The notes below the pieces were generated by a model. The model was not told where the DNA came from. It did no database searches and saw only the letters and a program-made list of their open reading frames with translations. Positions 25,157-34,420 of a stretch of 64,000 nucleotides of DNA are shown piece by piece. Positions within the stretch are counted from its first letter, which is position 1. Every line of letters starts with the position of its first letter. A program made the translations under genes and the position numbers. Origin of the DNA: Nitrospirillum sp034653355 (lineage in GTDB: Bacteria > Pseudomonadota > Alphaproteobacteria > Azospirillales > Azospirillaceae); assembly GCF_034653355.1 (NCBI RefSeq), contig NZ_JAYEER010000001.1:1116001-1180000 (forward strand). The letters are read 5' to 3'.

Positions 25157-26056
25157 TCAGGGGGCGATGGAATGATCCGACCAGTGGATATGGACGATCC
25201 GCCAGCCGGCATCCGTGGGTTTCAGCACCATCGTTTCTGATCGCACGCCGTCCCCCGACCGTTCCAGGCTCGCGATCCAGGCGACGGGACCGGCCGTCCC
25301 GCCCGCGCGCGAAATCAGCATGCGGGGGGTGGACCGCGCCCGGGCGACATCAGCCGCCAAATACCGACCCACATAGTCCTGGCGCGAGGCGTCCTGGAAA
25401 TCGTCGCCGTACAAGCGCGCTTCGGGGGCCAGCAGGGCGGCGGCACGGTCCCCGTCACCGGCCGCCAGCGCCGCATGGAAAGCGTCCACCACCCCCACCG
25501 GATCCAGCCCGTCGCCGGCGTTGCCGGCGGCCGGACCGGTTCCGGTGGCCGGCCGCGCTTCGTGGTGGCTGTGGGCGTGACCCTGGTGATCGTCCAGCGC
25601 CGATGGGTCGGGCAGGCGCCGCACGCCTATGCCGTGGCGATAGACGTTTTCCGCCCCGAACCAGCCCGTCACCGCCACCAGGCCGATGCCGGCCGCCAGG
25701 CACAGCATCAGCAGGGGATGGGCGCCGGCTGGTCGCCGCCGGTCCAGCCAGGCGCCCAGGGACGCTATGGCCAGGGCTCCCGCCGTGCGATAGGCCCAGG
25801 ACAGATGGACATGCACGTTCTCATGGCCGGCCAGGTCCATGGACGACGTGTTCATGGCTTGCTGGCCCGTCAGGATGGCGGCCAGCGCCGCCGCCGTTCC
25901 CAGGTACAGGGACCAGCGGGCGGCGAGGGTCAGCGCCGGGGCCGCCGCCAGCCGGCGGCCGGCCAGCGCGGCCCCGAACAGCAGGAAGGCCAGAAGCGGC
26001 AGGGCCACGGCGAAGTGGACCACCGCGGGATGCCAGTTCGGCAGAATCTCCGGCAT
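25157..26056 (-). CDS. DUF2231 membrane domain fused to a SnoaL/DUF4440-like domain
   Basis: This 299-aa protein has two halves. Residues ~1-160 have four to five helices of the DUF2231 type, starting NWHPAVVHFAVALP, with GQQAMNTSSMDLAGHENVHVH and GWFGAENVYRHG. A His-rich linker (DDHQGHAHSHHEARP) follows. Residues ~190-299 resemble a SnoaL/NTF2-like fold (VVDAFHAALAAGDGDRAAAL, AGWRIVHIHWSDH). It lies 3 bp after the CusF-like gene. The metal-rich linker and the neighbour suggest copper handling; the function of the fusion is unknown to me. Confidence 0.7.
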   Translation of the reverse strand: MPEILPNWHPAVVHFAVALPLLAFLLFGAALAGRRLAAAPALTLAARWSLYLGTAAALAAILTGQQAMNTSSMDLAGHENVHVHLSWAYRTAGALAIASLGAWLDRRRPAGAHPLLMLCLAAGIGLVAVTGWFGAENVYRHGIGVRRLPDPSALDDHQGHAHSHHEARPATGTGPAAGNAGDGLDPVGVVDAFHAALAAGDGDRAAALLAPEARLYGDDFQDASRQDYVGRYLAADVARARSTPRMLISRAGGTAGPVAWIASLERSGDGVRSETMVLKPTDAGWRIVHIHWSDHSIAP

Positions 26057-26059
26057 GGA

Positions 26060-26491
26060 TCAGCCCCCATGATGATCGTGGCCGGCGGGCATGGCGGCGC
26101 CGGCGGGCATGACATGGTCGACCCAGTAGGTGCCGGCGGGGGACTTGCCCAGGGTGAACATGACCTGGCTGCCCGGCGCCACGCCGCTGAGATCGATCCC
26201 CGGCGCCACGGGGAAGTCCATGGTCATGCCCGGCCAATTCAGGGCGGCGACCGGGCCGTGGGTCAGGTTCAGGGTATGGCGCGCCGGGTCCACCGCGTTG
26301 ACGGTGCCGGTTCCCGACGGCTTGGCCGCCTCGTCCGGCGCCTGCTGTCCGTGACGGTCATGGACCGGAAGGATATGGGCGCTCTCCGGGCGGCTGGGGG
26401 CTGAGGGGTGGATTGAAGGGGCGGCCAGGGTGCTGGCATGGGGCAGGGTGAGCGCCGCCAAGGTGGCGAGCGCGACGGTCTTCGCGGACAT
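26060..26491 (-). CDS. CusF-like periplasmic copper-binding protein
   Basis: A 143-aa precursor with a signal peptide (to about STLAAPS) and a CusF-type beta-barrel in the C-terminal half: TVNAVDPARHTLNLTHGP, then LNWPGMTMDFPV with the Trp and two Met that hold Cu(I) in CusF. It ends in a His tail (AGHDHHGG). It would bind or shuttle copper in the periplasm. No CusCBA pump is seen here. GGGAG lies upstream of ATG 26491. Confidence 0.82.
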   Translation of the reverse strand: MSAKTVALATLAALTLPHASTLAAPSIHPSAPSRPESAHILPVHDRHGQQAPDEAAKPSGTGTVNAVDPARHTLNLTHGPVAALNWPGMTMDFPVAPGIDLSGVAPGSQVMFTLGKSPAGTYWVDHVMPAGAAMPAGHDHHGG

Positions 26492-26560
26492 CTGGTGTCT
26501 CCCAGGGATAAGGCGACGGCCGCCCGGACGGGCGGCGTCATAAAGGCGCGGACTTCACAG

Positions 26561-26926
26561 TCAGGCGCCACTCCTGGGAGGTTCGAGCGGAGGAGGCGGG
26601 ACTATGCCGAGGCCCATAGCCATGCCCGTCATGACGCCAAGCCCCTTCCTGCCGGGCCAGCCCGGATGGGGCGGCGAAGCGAGAATCAAACCTTGGCAGG
26701 TCGCGGCGCAGCAGGCTGCCGCGCCGTGGCAGCAGCATCCGTCCCGGCAATCGTGATCGGTCGTATCCGCCGTCAGGACCGTTGGCGTCATGGGCGTGGC
26801 GGTATGGTAGGCCGTGGCGGCGACAACCTGCCCCGCCTCATGGGCCGCGGCGCGGCCGGCCCATCCAAGGACGCAGCCGACAATGCAGAGCAGGACAAAG
26901 AATTGGCCGAGCGAACGGAGGTTCAT
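26561..26926 (-). CDS. Small exported Cys/His-rich protein, copper-associated
   Basis: About 121 aa with a signal peptide (MNLRSLGQFFVLLCIVGCVL...AAA), then a metal-binding-looking patch DHDCRDGCCCHGAAACCAAT and a tail ending PPPPLEPPR. It resembles the CopL/DUF2946-type accessory proteins of copper operons, but that match is loose. It is the first gene of a three-gene operon with the CusF-like and DUF2231 genes. The start is uncertain (26926 or 26941). Confidence 0.55.
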   Translation of the reverse strand: MNLRSLGQFFVLLCIVGCVLGWAGRAAAHEAGQVVAATAYHTATPMTPTVLTADTTDHDCRDGCCCHGAAACCAATCQGLILASPPHPGWPGRKGLGVMTGMAMGLGIVPPPPLEPPRSGA

Positions 26927-26941
26927 GCGGGGACTATACAT

Positions 26942-27797
26942 GATGGGGACGACACGGTCTCTGGATTCAGCTTGTGCCCGGCGGCATAAAATGCGGCACC
27001 GCACGCTTCATGCCTGGGGCCGCGCCGACGTTCCAACCGGGTTCGGACCTGTCGACGGCCGCAGGCTCGCGGGCTGCCCGGCACAGTCACCTTGCTTGCT
27101 GATTCCACCCAGCCTCGACCAGAGCGCCTGACAAACGGTGGTTTGATCACCGCCCCTCCGCCATCATGAATTTGGGCAGCATCGGCACGATCGGCAATTC
27201 GGACGTGGCCACGGCTGTGCAGGTTGGTGGTATGCAGGCAGCTGACAACATGCCCGGAAGAGCGATCGACAAAGTCGCGGCCTTCCATAAGCCGTCCGTC
27301 CGTCCGGCTGGCTCGGTAAAGACTGGCAACATATTATAATGAAACGATATTTTCATTGATGTAACAACGTGTTCGGAGATGTGTGTTCGCTGTCGCGCCA
27401 CGTTACTCACCCCGGCACCTGGGCGGAGGGCCGCCTGTCGGGCGGGCTGGAGTTCCGCTACCTGGGCGCCCATCCGCTGGCCGAGGACAACAGCATCCAG
27501 TCCAACGGCTACAATGAATGGAACCTGACCCTGGATTACAGGCTGGAGAACGGTTTCCGCTTCGGCGAAAGCTCACTACGAAGATGCGCCACAGCCGCGC
27601 TTTCCGAGACTATGCGCCAGCGCCCTTGAGGTCAGGGCTTTGCGGTCAAGATGATGTACCGGGCGTGAGAAGGTCCAATGACGATGCCTGAATTGCAGGC
27701 ATTAATATATCCGGGATGATTGTCGCGACATTTTTCCTCTTGTCGGCTTTTACGGTAAAGGAGGAAGCTGGCATGCTGAGATTATGTGAGGTCGATT
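26942..27797. other. Stretch without an intact gene, compositional boundary
   Basis: About 850 bp between the copper operon and the LysR gene. The only coding similarity is the receptor remnant near 27405-27580. From about 27330 onward A+T content rises sharply (ATATTATAATGAAACGATATTTTC), and this continues into the LysR gene, which suggests a boundary of acquired DNA. The LysR promoter must lie in 27640-27797. Confidence 0.5.
27405..27580 (+). pseudogene. Remnant of a TonB-dependent receptor C-terminus
   Basis: One open stretch reads SGGLEFRYLGAHPLAED, SNGYNEWNLTLDYRLENGFRFG, which is the typical last-strands pattern of a TonB receptor barrel. Neither plug nor preceding strands are present, and the tail runs into unrelated residues. 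It is a decayed fragment left by deletion or rearrangement. Confidence 0.55.
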
Positions 27798-28736
27798 ATG
27801 GTTAATGCAGAAGTTGATTTTATAAAGAGAAGTAATTTAAACCAATTTTACGCCTTGGATGCCATCTTGAACACGACCTCCATAACAGAGGCCGCAGCCC
27901 GCATGCATATTAGTCAGCCTGCGATAAGTCTCGCTCTCAAGAAGTTGCGGGACCACTTTAGCGATGAGTTGGTCGTATACAGTAACGGCCAGAGGCAAAT
28001 GACGGCGTTGGCCGAAGCGTTGCGTCCCCGCGTGCGCCATTTGTTGCGGGAAGCGGCAGACGTTTTCGGCACGACCTTGAGCTTCGATCCGGCAACGGAT
28101 CGGAGGACCATTCGCATAGCGGCGCCGGATATGGTGGAGATCACCTTCCTGCCCCTCGTCATTCGGCGCCTTCAGAAGGAGGCACCCGGCGTGGACATCC
28201 ACATCGCCCCCTTTCAATATGCGAATGCGGAAGTGTTGCTGGAAAAAGATATCGACTTGGTGATCGTCTCGGAAAATTTTCAATCAAACAGCCTATCGAA
28301 GATTCATCTCTTCTACGAACAGCTCTCATGCATGGTTTGGAAGGATCATCCGGCTGTTGAGTATGAAATGGAATTGGAGACCTATTTGGCGGGTCGTCAT
28401 GCGGCGATGTTCCAGTCGATGGAAATATTGGTAAATGTAAACGCTGAAACGCTGGATATTCTGGATCGCCGTCATGTGGCGGTCCGGACTGCGCGCTATG
28501 CGATGCTGCCAAATATTGTGATTGGTACGGATTTGATCGTCACGACCGTTTCACGGTTTGCGCAGTTCTTTGCCAATATATTGCCGGTGAAGTGTATCCA
28601 AACGCCATTCCCAAGCGAATACACGTCCATCATGGCGCAGTGGCATACGCATCGCGACCAGGAACCACTCATGCGCTGGCTGGTGTCCATCCTGCATGAT
28701 GAGGCGTCGCGCTTCCCCCTTCATAAATTAAGGTGA
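27798..28736 (+). CDS. LysR-family transcriptional regulator (NodD-like)
   Basis: A 312-aa protein with an N-terminal winged helix (FYALDAILNTTSITEAAARM, then ISQPAISLALKKLRDHF) and a LysR substrate-binding domain (RRTIRIAAPDMVEITFLPLV). Its composition is much richer in A+T than the flanking genes. GAGG at 27788 with 6-nt spacing supports ATG 27798. It precedes the STN-type receptor operon on the same strand and is its likely regulator. Confidence 0.85.
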   Translation: MVNAEVDFIKRSNLNQFYALDAILNTTSITEAAARMHISQPAISLALKKLRDHFSDELVVYSNGQRQMTALAEALRPRVRHLLREAADVFGTTLSFDPATDRRTIRIAAPDMVEITFLPLVIRRLQKEAPGVDIHIAPFQYANAEVLLEKDIDLVIVSENFQSNSLSKIHLFYEQLSCMVWKDHPAVEYEMELETYLAGRHAAMFQSMEILVNVNAETLDILDRRHVAVRTARYAMLPNIVIGTDLIVTTVSRFAQFFANILPVKCIQTPFPSEYTSIMAQWHTHRDQEPLMRWLVSILHDEASRFPLHKLR

Positions 28737-28997
28737 TGTGGGCATTGGCAGAACTGATTTGCCAGATCGGCGCCATTCTCCCAATCTAACTATCAGCTTC
28801 TCACGAAGAAGCCGCCAATCACCTCCGTGATAGGGGTGAACGGCTAGCTACTAAAAAATAAAATTCGGGCAGCTGCGCGCCATTCCTTAACGGTTTGGTG
28901 ACAGCGGAATAATAATATTCAGCCTACATAACATTGTAGTCCGGAATCATTTGAAAACTCCGGCAACGATGACGGCTGACAGAACAGGAGCAGGGGA
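28737..28997 (+). promoter_or_regulatory. Promoter region of the receptor/peptide operon
   Basis: Two short palindromes are visible: GAATA-N4-TATTC at 28907-28920 and CTACA-N6-TGTAG at 28924-28939. TTGGTG near 28895 followed by an A+T-rich block could be a promoter. LysR or metal-responsive control is possible. Ribosome site AGGAGCAGGGG lies just before the receptor ATG. Confidence 0.35.
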
Positions 28998-31268
28998 ATG
29001 AAGAGATGGGACCTGTTGGCCGGTGTTTCGGCCGTGACGGCCTTTGCGGTGGCGCTGCCCGCCGTGGCGCAGAATGTGAGCATCAGTGTGCCGTCGATGC
29101 CGATGGAACAGGCGCTGAAGGAGATTGAACGGCAGTCCGGCCATCGCATCGACTATGATCCCGATGCCGTCAAGGGCTTGAAGTCCGTGGCCGTCACCGG
29201 CGCCAAGGACGAAAACGATGCCATTGAAAAGGCCATCGCGGGCACGCGCCTGGTCCTGATCGATGGCAACGGCGTCCCCACCATCATCAGCTTCGTCGTC
29301 GTCATGGCGCACCGCGATGAGGCCGAAACCAGCCTGCTGGTTCGCGACGCCTCCACCTCCAGCCGCAGCGGCGCGTCCTTGCGTGAGCAGGCCCGCAACA
29401 CGACGGTCATTTCCAGCAAGCTGATGGAAGATCAGCAGGCGCAGAGCGTGACGGACGCGCTTCGGGACGCCGGCGGCGTCATCCCGAACTTCGCCACCGT
29501 CCAGGGCGGCACCAGCTACAGCGTCCGCGGCTTTGGCAGCACCGGCTTGACCAACGGCCTCTCTTCCTCCGTCGGCAACAGTTCCATCGCGGGGGCGTCG
29601 CAACCGGTGGCGGGGCTGGAGCGTGTCGAGATTCTGAAGGGGCCGGACGCCCTGCTGAACGGCTCCTACAGCCTGGGCGGCACCATCAACCTGGTGACCA
29701 AGAAGCCGACTGCCGATCCTTTGCTGAACGCCTCCGTGGAATATGGCAGCTATCAGACGCGCAAGGGCACGATCGATGCCTCCGACGCGTTGAGCGACGA
29801 CGGGAGGATAAGCGGCCGCCTCATCCTCTCCGGCTCCGATGCCGACCGCAACATGCAGAATTACCGCGGGGACCAGAATTATCTGGTCGCTCCCAGCCTG
29901 CGCTACAAGGATGAGAAGACGGACGCGATCCTGAGCGCCCAGTTCTACGAGCAAGATACCGGCGTGAACCCCTATACCTACATGTATAAGGGGCAGATCG
30001 CCCCGGTGAGGACGCAGCCCATCGGCCCCGCCGACGCCGGCTTCAACGCGAATGACAAGGAAGTCACCTATTCGGTTGAACACAAGGCCACCGACTGGCT
30101 CACGGTCGTCAGCCGCGGGCAATACCAAAACCAGGACCTCAGCTTCGGGTTCTACGCGCCCTACGCCGCGCTGGCGCCCACCACCCTGTTGATAAGCAAC
30201 GGTCAGAATGAGCAGCGCAACAGGACCTGGTCTCTGGACGACTATGCCAGGCTGAAATTCGACACGTTTTTCATCAATCACAACATCAACATTGGTTATA
30301 GCTTCGTTCAGACGCACGACGACGCGCTGGATTCGTCAAAGTCCAGTACGGCCCCCTTCAACTTGACGACCGGTGTCGTCAAACCGCTTGCGCCAATCGA
30401 TGAGCTGTCCTACACACTGGACTATAATGAACAGGCGTTTTACTTCCAGGATATCATGACCTGGGGGCCGGCGCACTTCATTGGCGGGGTGCGACAGAAT
30501 TGGTATGACAGCTCCAGCCAGACTTATGGGCGACGGCCGACGACCAGCGAATCTTCCGCCTCATCATCGGTGCCCAGTTTCGGTGCGGTGTACGATATAA
30601 CCGATGATTTGGCGTTGTTCGCGAACTACGCGCTTGGCTTCATTCCGAATTTTAACCTGGATTATACAAAGAACCGGCTGCCCGACATCTCCTCCAAAAA
30701 CCTTGAGGGCGGCGTGAAGCTGTCCATGATGGATCAGAAGCTGGAATTGGTGGCATCAGTCTTCCGCCTGCAGCAAAGCAACGTCGTGATTTCCGACCCG
30801 GCCCACCCCGGCTATTACATCGCCGGCGAGGGCCAGGAAAGCAAAGGCGTCGATCTCGATTTGCGCGGCACGATCCTGCCCGGCTGGACGGTCGTTTCCA
30901 CCTTCACCTACAGCAAGTTTGATCAATTGAACATCAAGGCTGGCGCCTATGTGGCGGGCCAGCCACGTGTCAAGTACAGCCTCTATACGTCCTATACCCA
31001 CCCGGTGGGCGAAGACTTGAATCTGACCGTGTCGGGGGGGCTGTACGGAAACTCCAGCTCCTACGTGAATACCAAGGGGACGGAAAAAGTCCCGGACGCC
31101 AAGCAATTCGATATGAATGTCATTGGCGCCTATAAATCATGGCAGCTCAATGTGGGCGTCAAGAACCTGTTCGACCGCCGCAACTACGGTGTGTCGACTG
31201 TCGACAGCTACATTCCTGTTCTGGAACCGCGCACCTGGCACGCCACCTTGTCCTACAAATTCTTCTAA
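28998..31268 (+). CDS. TonB-dependent siderophore-type receptor with N-terminal STN domain
   Basis: A 756-aa receptor. After the signal (ALPAVAQN), residues ~27-100 form an STN (secretin/TonB short N-terminal) signalling domain (VSISVPSMPMEQALKEIERQ). The plug follows (SVTDALRDAGGVIPNF, YSVRGFGSTGLTNG, VEILKGPDALLNG, GGTINLVTKKP) and then a barrel ending WHATLSYKFF. STN domains normally signal to a FecR/FecI pair; none is encoded nearby. The plug is of the siderophore class, but the downstream genes suggest the ligand could be a peptide or metallophore. Confidence 0.9.
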   Translation: MKRWDLLAGVSAVTAFAVALPAVAQNVSISVPSMPMEQALKEIERQSGHRIDYDPDAVKGLKSVAVTGAKDENDAIEKAIAGTRLVLIDGNGVPTIISFVVVMAHRDEAETSLLVRDASTSSRSGASLREQARNTTVISSKLMEDQQAQSVTDALRDAGGVIPNFATVQGGTSYSVRGFGSTGLTNGLSSSVGNSSIAGASQPVAGLERVEILKGPDALLNGSYSLGGTINLVTKKPTADPLLNASVEYGSYQTRKGTIDASDALSDDGRISGRLILSGSDADRNMQNYRGDQNYLVAPSLRYKDEKTDAILSAQFYEQDTGVNPYTYMYKGQIAPVRTQPIGPADAGFNANDKEVTYSVEHKATDWLTVVSRGQYQNQDLSFGFYAPYAALAPTTLLISNGQNEQRNRTWSLDDYARLKFDTFFINHNINIGYSFVQTHDDALDSSKSSTAPFNLTTGVVKPLAPIDELSYTLDYNEQAFYFQDIMTWGPAHFIGGVRQNWYDSSSQTYGRRPTTSESSASSSVPSFGAVYDITDDLALFANYALGFIPNFNLDYTKNRLPDISSKNLEGGVKLSMMDQKLELVASVFRLQQSNVVISDPAHPGYYIAGEGQESKGVDLDLRGTILPGWTVVSTFTYSKFDQLNIKAGAYVAGQPRVKYSLYTSYTHPVGEDLNLTVSGGLYGNSSSYVNTKGTEKVPDAKQFDMNVIGAYKSWQLNVGVKNLFDRRNYGVSTVDSYIPVLEPRTWHATLSYKFF

Positions 31269-31293
31269 TTCTCCGAGATCGGGCGACGCCTGA

Positions 31294-33068
31294 ATGAGCA
31301 TGTCGAACCATACAGTGAAGGGGGCCCGGCCGCTGGCCGGGCTTCCGACCGTCAGCATCGGGGTGCGGATACGTCATTTTCTCAAACTGCTGACATCGTA
31401 TTGGCTGTCGTCCGATTGGATGTTTGCTTGGTTTGGTGTTGCCGTTCTTCTCGCGCTCCAGTCCGCCATAGTTTATACATTGGTTATGTCAAATAATTGG
31501 CAGCACTCTTTCTACAATATCATCCAAAATAAACAAGTCGATCTGTTCTTTCCCCTGACTATCAAGTTCTTTCTGATCAACGGCTGCCATGGTTTGGCCA
31601 GCGTATTCAATATCTATATAAGCGGCATGTTTACCATCAGATGGCGAACCTTCCTGACCATGGAATATGTGGCGCGGTGGATGAGGAACAATGGGTTCTA
31701 TTCCATGGAAAAAGCCACGGTGATAGACAATCCGGATCAACGAATAGCCGAAGATATTAAGGATTTTTCGTCCACCATTTTGCAGACTACTTTAAGTATT
31801 TTTTCCTCAATAACATCTGGCATCAGCTTCGGGTACCTACTTTGGAATACGGCGGCGCCAATACGGTTTCTGATCGCCGGATATCACATCTCCATACCCG
31901 GCGATATGCTATGGTATTCCCTGCTGTATACAGTGCTGTCCACAACGGTCATCATTTGGGTCGGCCGGCCCGTGATTTCACGTACCATGCGCCAGCAGCA
32001 CCTGGAGGCTGATTTCCGGTTCGGCTTGGTCTACGTTCGCCGCAACGCGGAACAAATCGCCTTCCTGAATGCCGCGCCGACGGAACAGCAGTCCCTGCGG
32101 GAGGCATTCAGCCATCTCAGGAAAAATTATCACCGGCTGATCCTGGCACAGATGGGTCTCCATGCGTCTCAAGACGTGTCCAATAATATTGGGCAGGTTT
32201 TGCCCCTATTTCTGACCATCCCGAGATATTTCGCTGGCGCGCTGACATTTGGCGATGTGATGGCCGCTAAGGATGCTTTCATTCGCATGACCAATTCCCT
32301 TGGGGTCTTCGGCGCGTCCTTCAACGGAATCGCGCAGCAGGTCGCCAACGTTAACCGTATCTGGGCTTTCGATCAGGCGCTGGACCAGAAGGGCGGCACC
32401 GGTATTCAGGTAATAAAGGAAGATAGCGGCGCCATCTCCGCCCGCGATCTTCGGCTGGATTTCTATCACAACGCGTCCCTGACCATCGGCGATTGGACGG
32501 TCCTGCCGGGTCAGCGCTGGGTTGTGGTGGGGCCGTCGGGAATTGGCAAGAGCTCCACCATGAGGGCCATCGCCGGCTTGTGGCCGGATGGGGCTGGTGT
32601 GGTCCAGGTGCCGTCCCAGGGCCTGACGATGTTCGTGCCCCAGCGCCTCTACCTGCCCATCGGGACCTTGAAGAACGCCATCTGCTTTCCCGGTTCGCCG
32701 GATGAATACGACGACGATCTAGTCATCTCCCTGCTCAGTGTCGTTGGGCTGCAGAAGCATGCCCAGCGGTTGCATGAATCCCATTCCTGGGCCGACCAGC
32801 TTTCCCGGGGGAGCAGCAACGATTGGCCCTCGTCCGTATTTTGCTCTACCGGCCGGATCGCCTGGTCCTCGATGAAGCCACCAGCGCCTTGGACATGGCG
32901 AACGCGCTGCATTTTTACGCCACCCTGCTTGAGCGCCTGCCGTCCGTCACCTTGATCAGCGTCGTCCATGATGAGCGCCTGAAGCCGTTCCATACCCATT
33001 GCCTGCGGTTGGCGGCGGAGGGGGTGACGCAGTCCGCGCTGGACCCCGAAGAGGAAACCGTATGTTAA
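31294..33068 (+). CDS. SbmA/YddA-like ABC transporter (membrane plus ATPase), frameshifted
   Basis: The intended protein is about 591 aa. Residues 1-330 are an SbmA/BacA-like membrane domain (ABC_membrane_2 type; FYNIIQNKQVDLFF, FTIRWRTFLTMEYVARWM, NPDQRIAEDI) and 370-590 an ATPase (Walker A VVGPSGIGKSS; Walker B RPDRLVLDEATSALD; switch His in VVHDE). The frame breaks in the G run 32807-32811: adding one G turns RGSSNDWP into RGEQQRLALVRILLYR and restores the signature LSRGEQQR. As read, it stops at 32955. The true stop at 33068 overlaps tldE by 7 nt. A sequencing error or a real loss are both possible. Confidence 0.82.
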
Positions 33069-34420
33069 GCGCCTATATCAGCGACAGCGAGGCGGACCTG
33101 CGCGCGGCCAGCCAGCAGGCCGTGGAATTGGCCCTGCGCGCGGGCGCCAAGGATGCCAGTGCCAGCGCCTTTTCCGGTGGCGGGCTTCAGATCGGCTTGC
33201 GGGATGGGCGGCTGGAGACGGCCGTGCGTAGCGGCCATCGCTCCCTTAACCTGACGGTCTTCCAGGAAGGCAGGGTGGGTGCCGCGTCCACGACCACCCT
33301 CGACCCCGAGGCCATCCAGCGCCTGGTGCAGGAGGCGGTCAGCATCATGCGCTGGGCGCAGCCGGACGCCGACAACGGCTTGGCGGATGCCGCGGATCTG
33401 GCCCATGACGTTCCCCACCCCCCGCAGTATGAGCCGGTCAGCGACGATGCCGCGGCCATGGCCGAGGAGGCGCAGGACATGCAGCGCGCGCTGGGCGCCG
33501 TCGAAAAGCCGGCCGGCACGGAGCTGCGGACGTCGGAAGTCGGGCTCAGTTGCTCCGAGACCTTGTCGGTGATGGTCACCTCGTCCGGCTTCTGCCGTGC
33601 CAGCCTCGGCTCCAGCCAGGCGCGCTGGTGTTCTGTGACGGCGATGCGGGACGGTGCCATGGCGCGGGACTATGCGCATTCCGCGGCCCGGAGGCGAAGT
33701 GACGTTCGCGGGACGGATTGGCTGGTGGACCGCGCGGTGCAGGGGGCCGCCGGGCAGTTGGGGGCCCGCACCGTGCCATCCGTCACCGGGCCGGTCCTGT
33801 TCAGTCCGCGACTGGCGCAAGTGCTGATCGAGGATGTGATCGGCGCCCTCATGGGCGCCGCCCAGTACCGGCGCGCCAGCTTCCTGGCCGGTGCGCTGGG
33901 GGACCTGGTCGCGGCGGACCATATCGACCTGATCGAGGATCCGTTCGAGCCCTGGGGACTGGCCAGCGGCGCCTACGACGGTGAGGGCGTCGCCGGCAGC
34001 CGCCGTCCGATCCTGGATGCCGGTGTGGTCAAGGGCTACTTCCTGAACAGCCTGAACGCCCGGCGCCTGGGGATGCGGACGACAGGCAACGCCAGCGAAC
34101 CGTACAACCTGACGCTTTCCAGCCGCCGTCCCGGCGGCGACGGCTTGGCGATGCGGCGGCATCTCGGCACCGGTCTGCTGGTCACCGCGATCACCGGCGG
34201 ACGAACCGACCCGGCGACCGGGCATTGGAGCCGGGCGGTCGAGGGATATTGGATCGAGGATGGCGTCCAGCAATTCCCGGTCGCCGGCATCACCTTGAGC
34301 GGGGATATGCGCACGATGCTGCGGGGAATCACCCATGTCGGCGACGACGTCGAGCGATTTGGCGCCTTTCGCACGGGATCCATTCTGGTTGACGCGATGC
34401 ATATCGGAGGACGGGCATGA
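33062..34420 (+). CDS. TldE/PmbA-family subunit of the TldD/E metalloprotease
   Basis: A 452-aa protein of the modulator-of-gyrase (PmbA/TldE) family. The N-terminal domain has LQIGLRDGRLETAVRSGHRS and FQEGRVGAASTTTLD; the C-terminal domain has AYDGEGVAGSRRPILDAGVVKGY and TGNASEPYNLTL. TldE is the non-metal partner of TldD. Together they degrade unfolded peptides and process microcin B17. GAGGAAA precedes ATG 33062. It overlaps the ABC gene by 7 nt and tldD by 4 nt. Confidence 0.87.
   Translation: MLSAYISDSEADLRAASQQAVELALRAGAKDASASAFSGGGLQIGLRDGRLETAVRSGHRSLNLTVFQEGRVGAASTTTLDPEAIQRLVQEAVSIMRWAQPDADNGLADAADLAHDVPHPPQYEPVSDDAAAMAEEAQDMQRALGAVEKPAGTELRTSEVGLSCSETLSVMVTSSGFCRASLGSSQARWCSVTAMRDGAMARDYAHSAARRRSDVRGTDWLVDRAVQGAAGQLGARTVPSVTGPVLFSPRLAQVLIEDVIGALMGAAQYRRASFLAGALGDLVAADHIDLIEDPFEPWGLASGAYDGEGVAGSRRPILDAGVVKGYFLNSLNARRLGMRTTGNASEPYNLTLSSRRPGGDGLAMRRHLGTGLLVTAITGGRTDPATGHWSRAVEGYWIEDGVQQFPVAGITLSGDMRTMLRGITHVGDDVERFGAFRTGSILVDAMHIGGRA

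Noticed and set aside
29000..30317. Minus-strand frame of 456 codons over the STN receptor
   Set aside because: Antisense shadow of a gene with complete signal, STN, plug and barrel.
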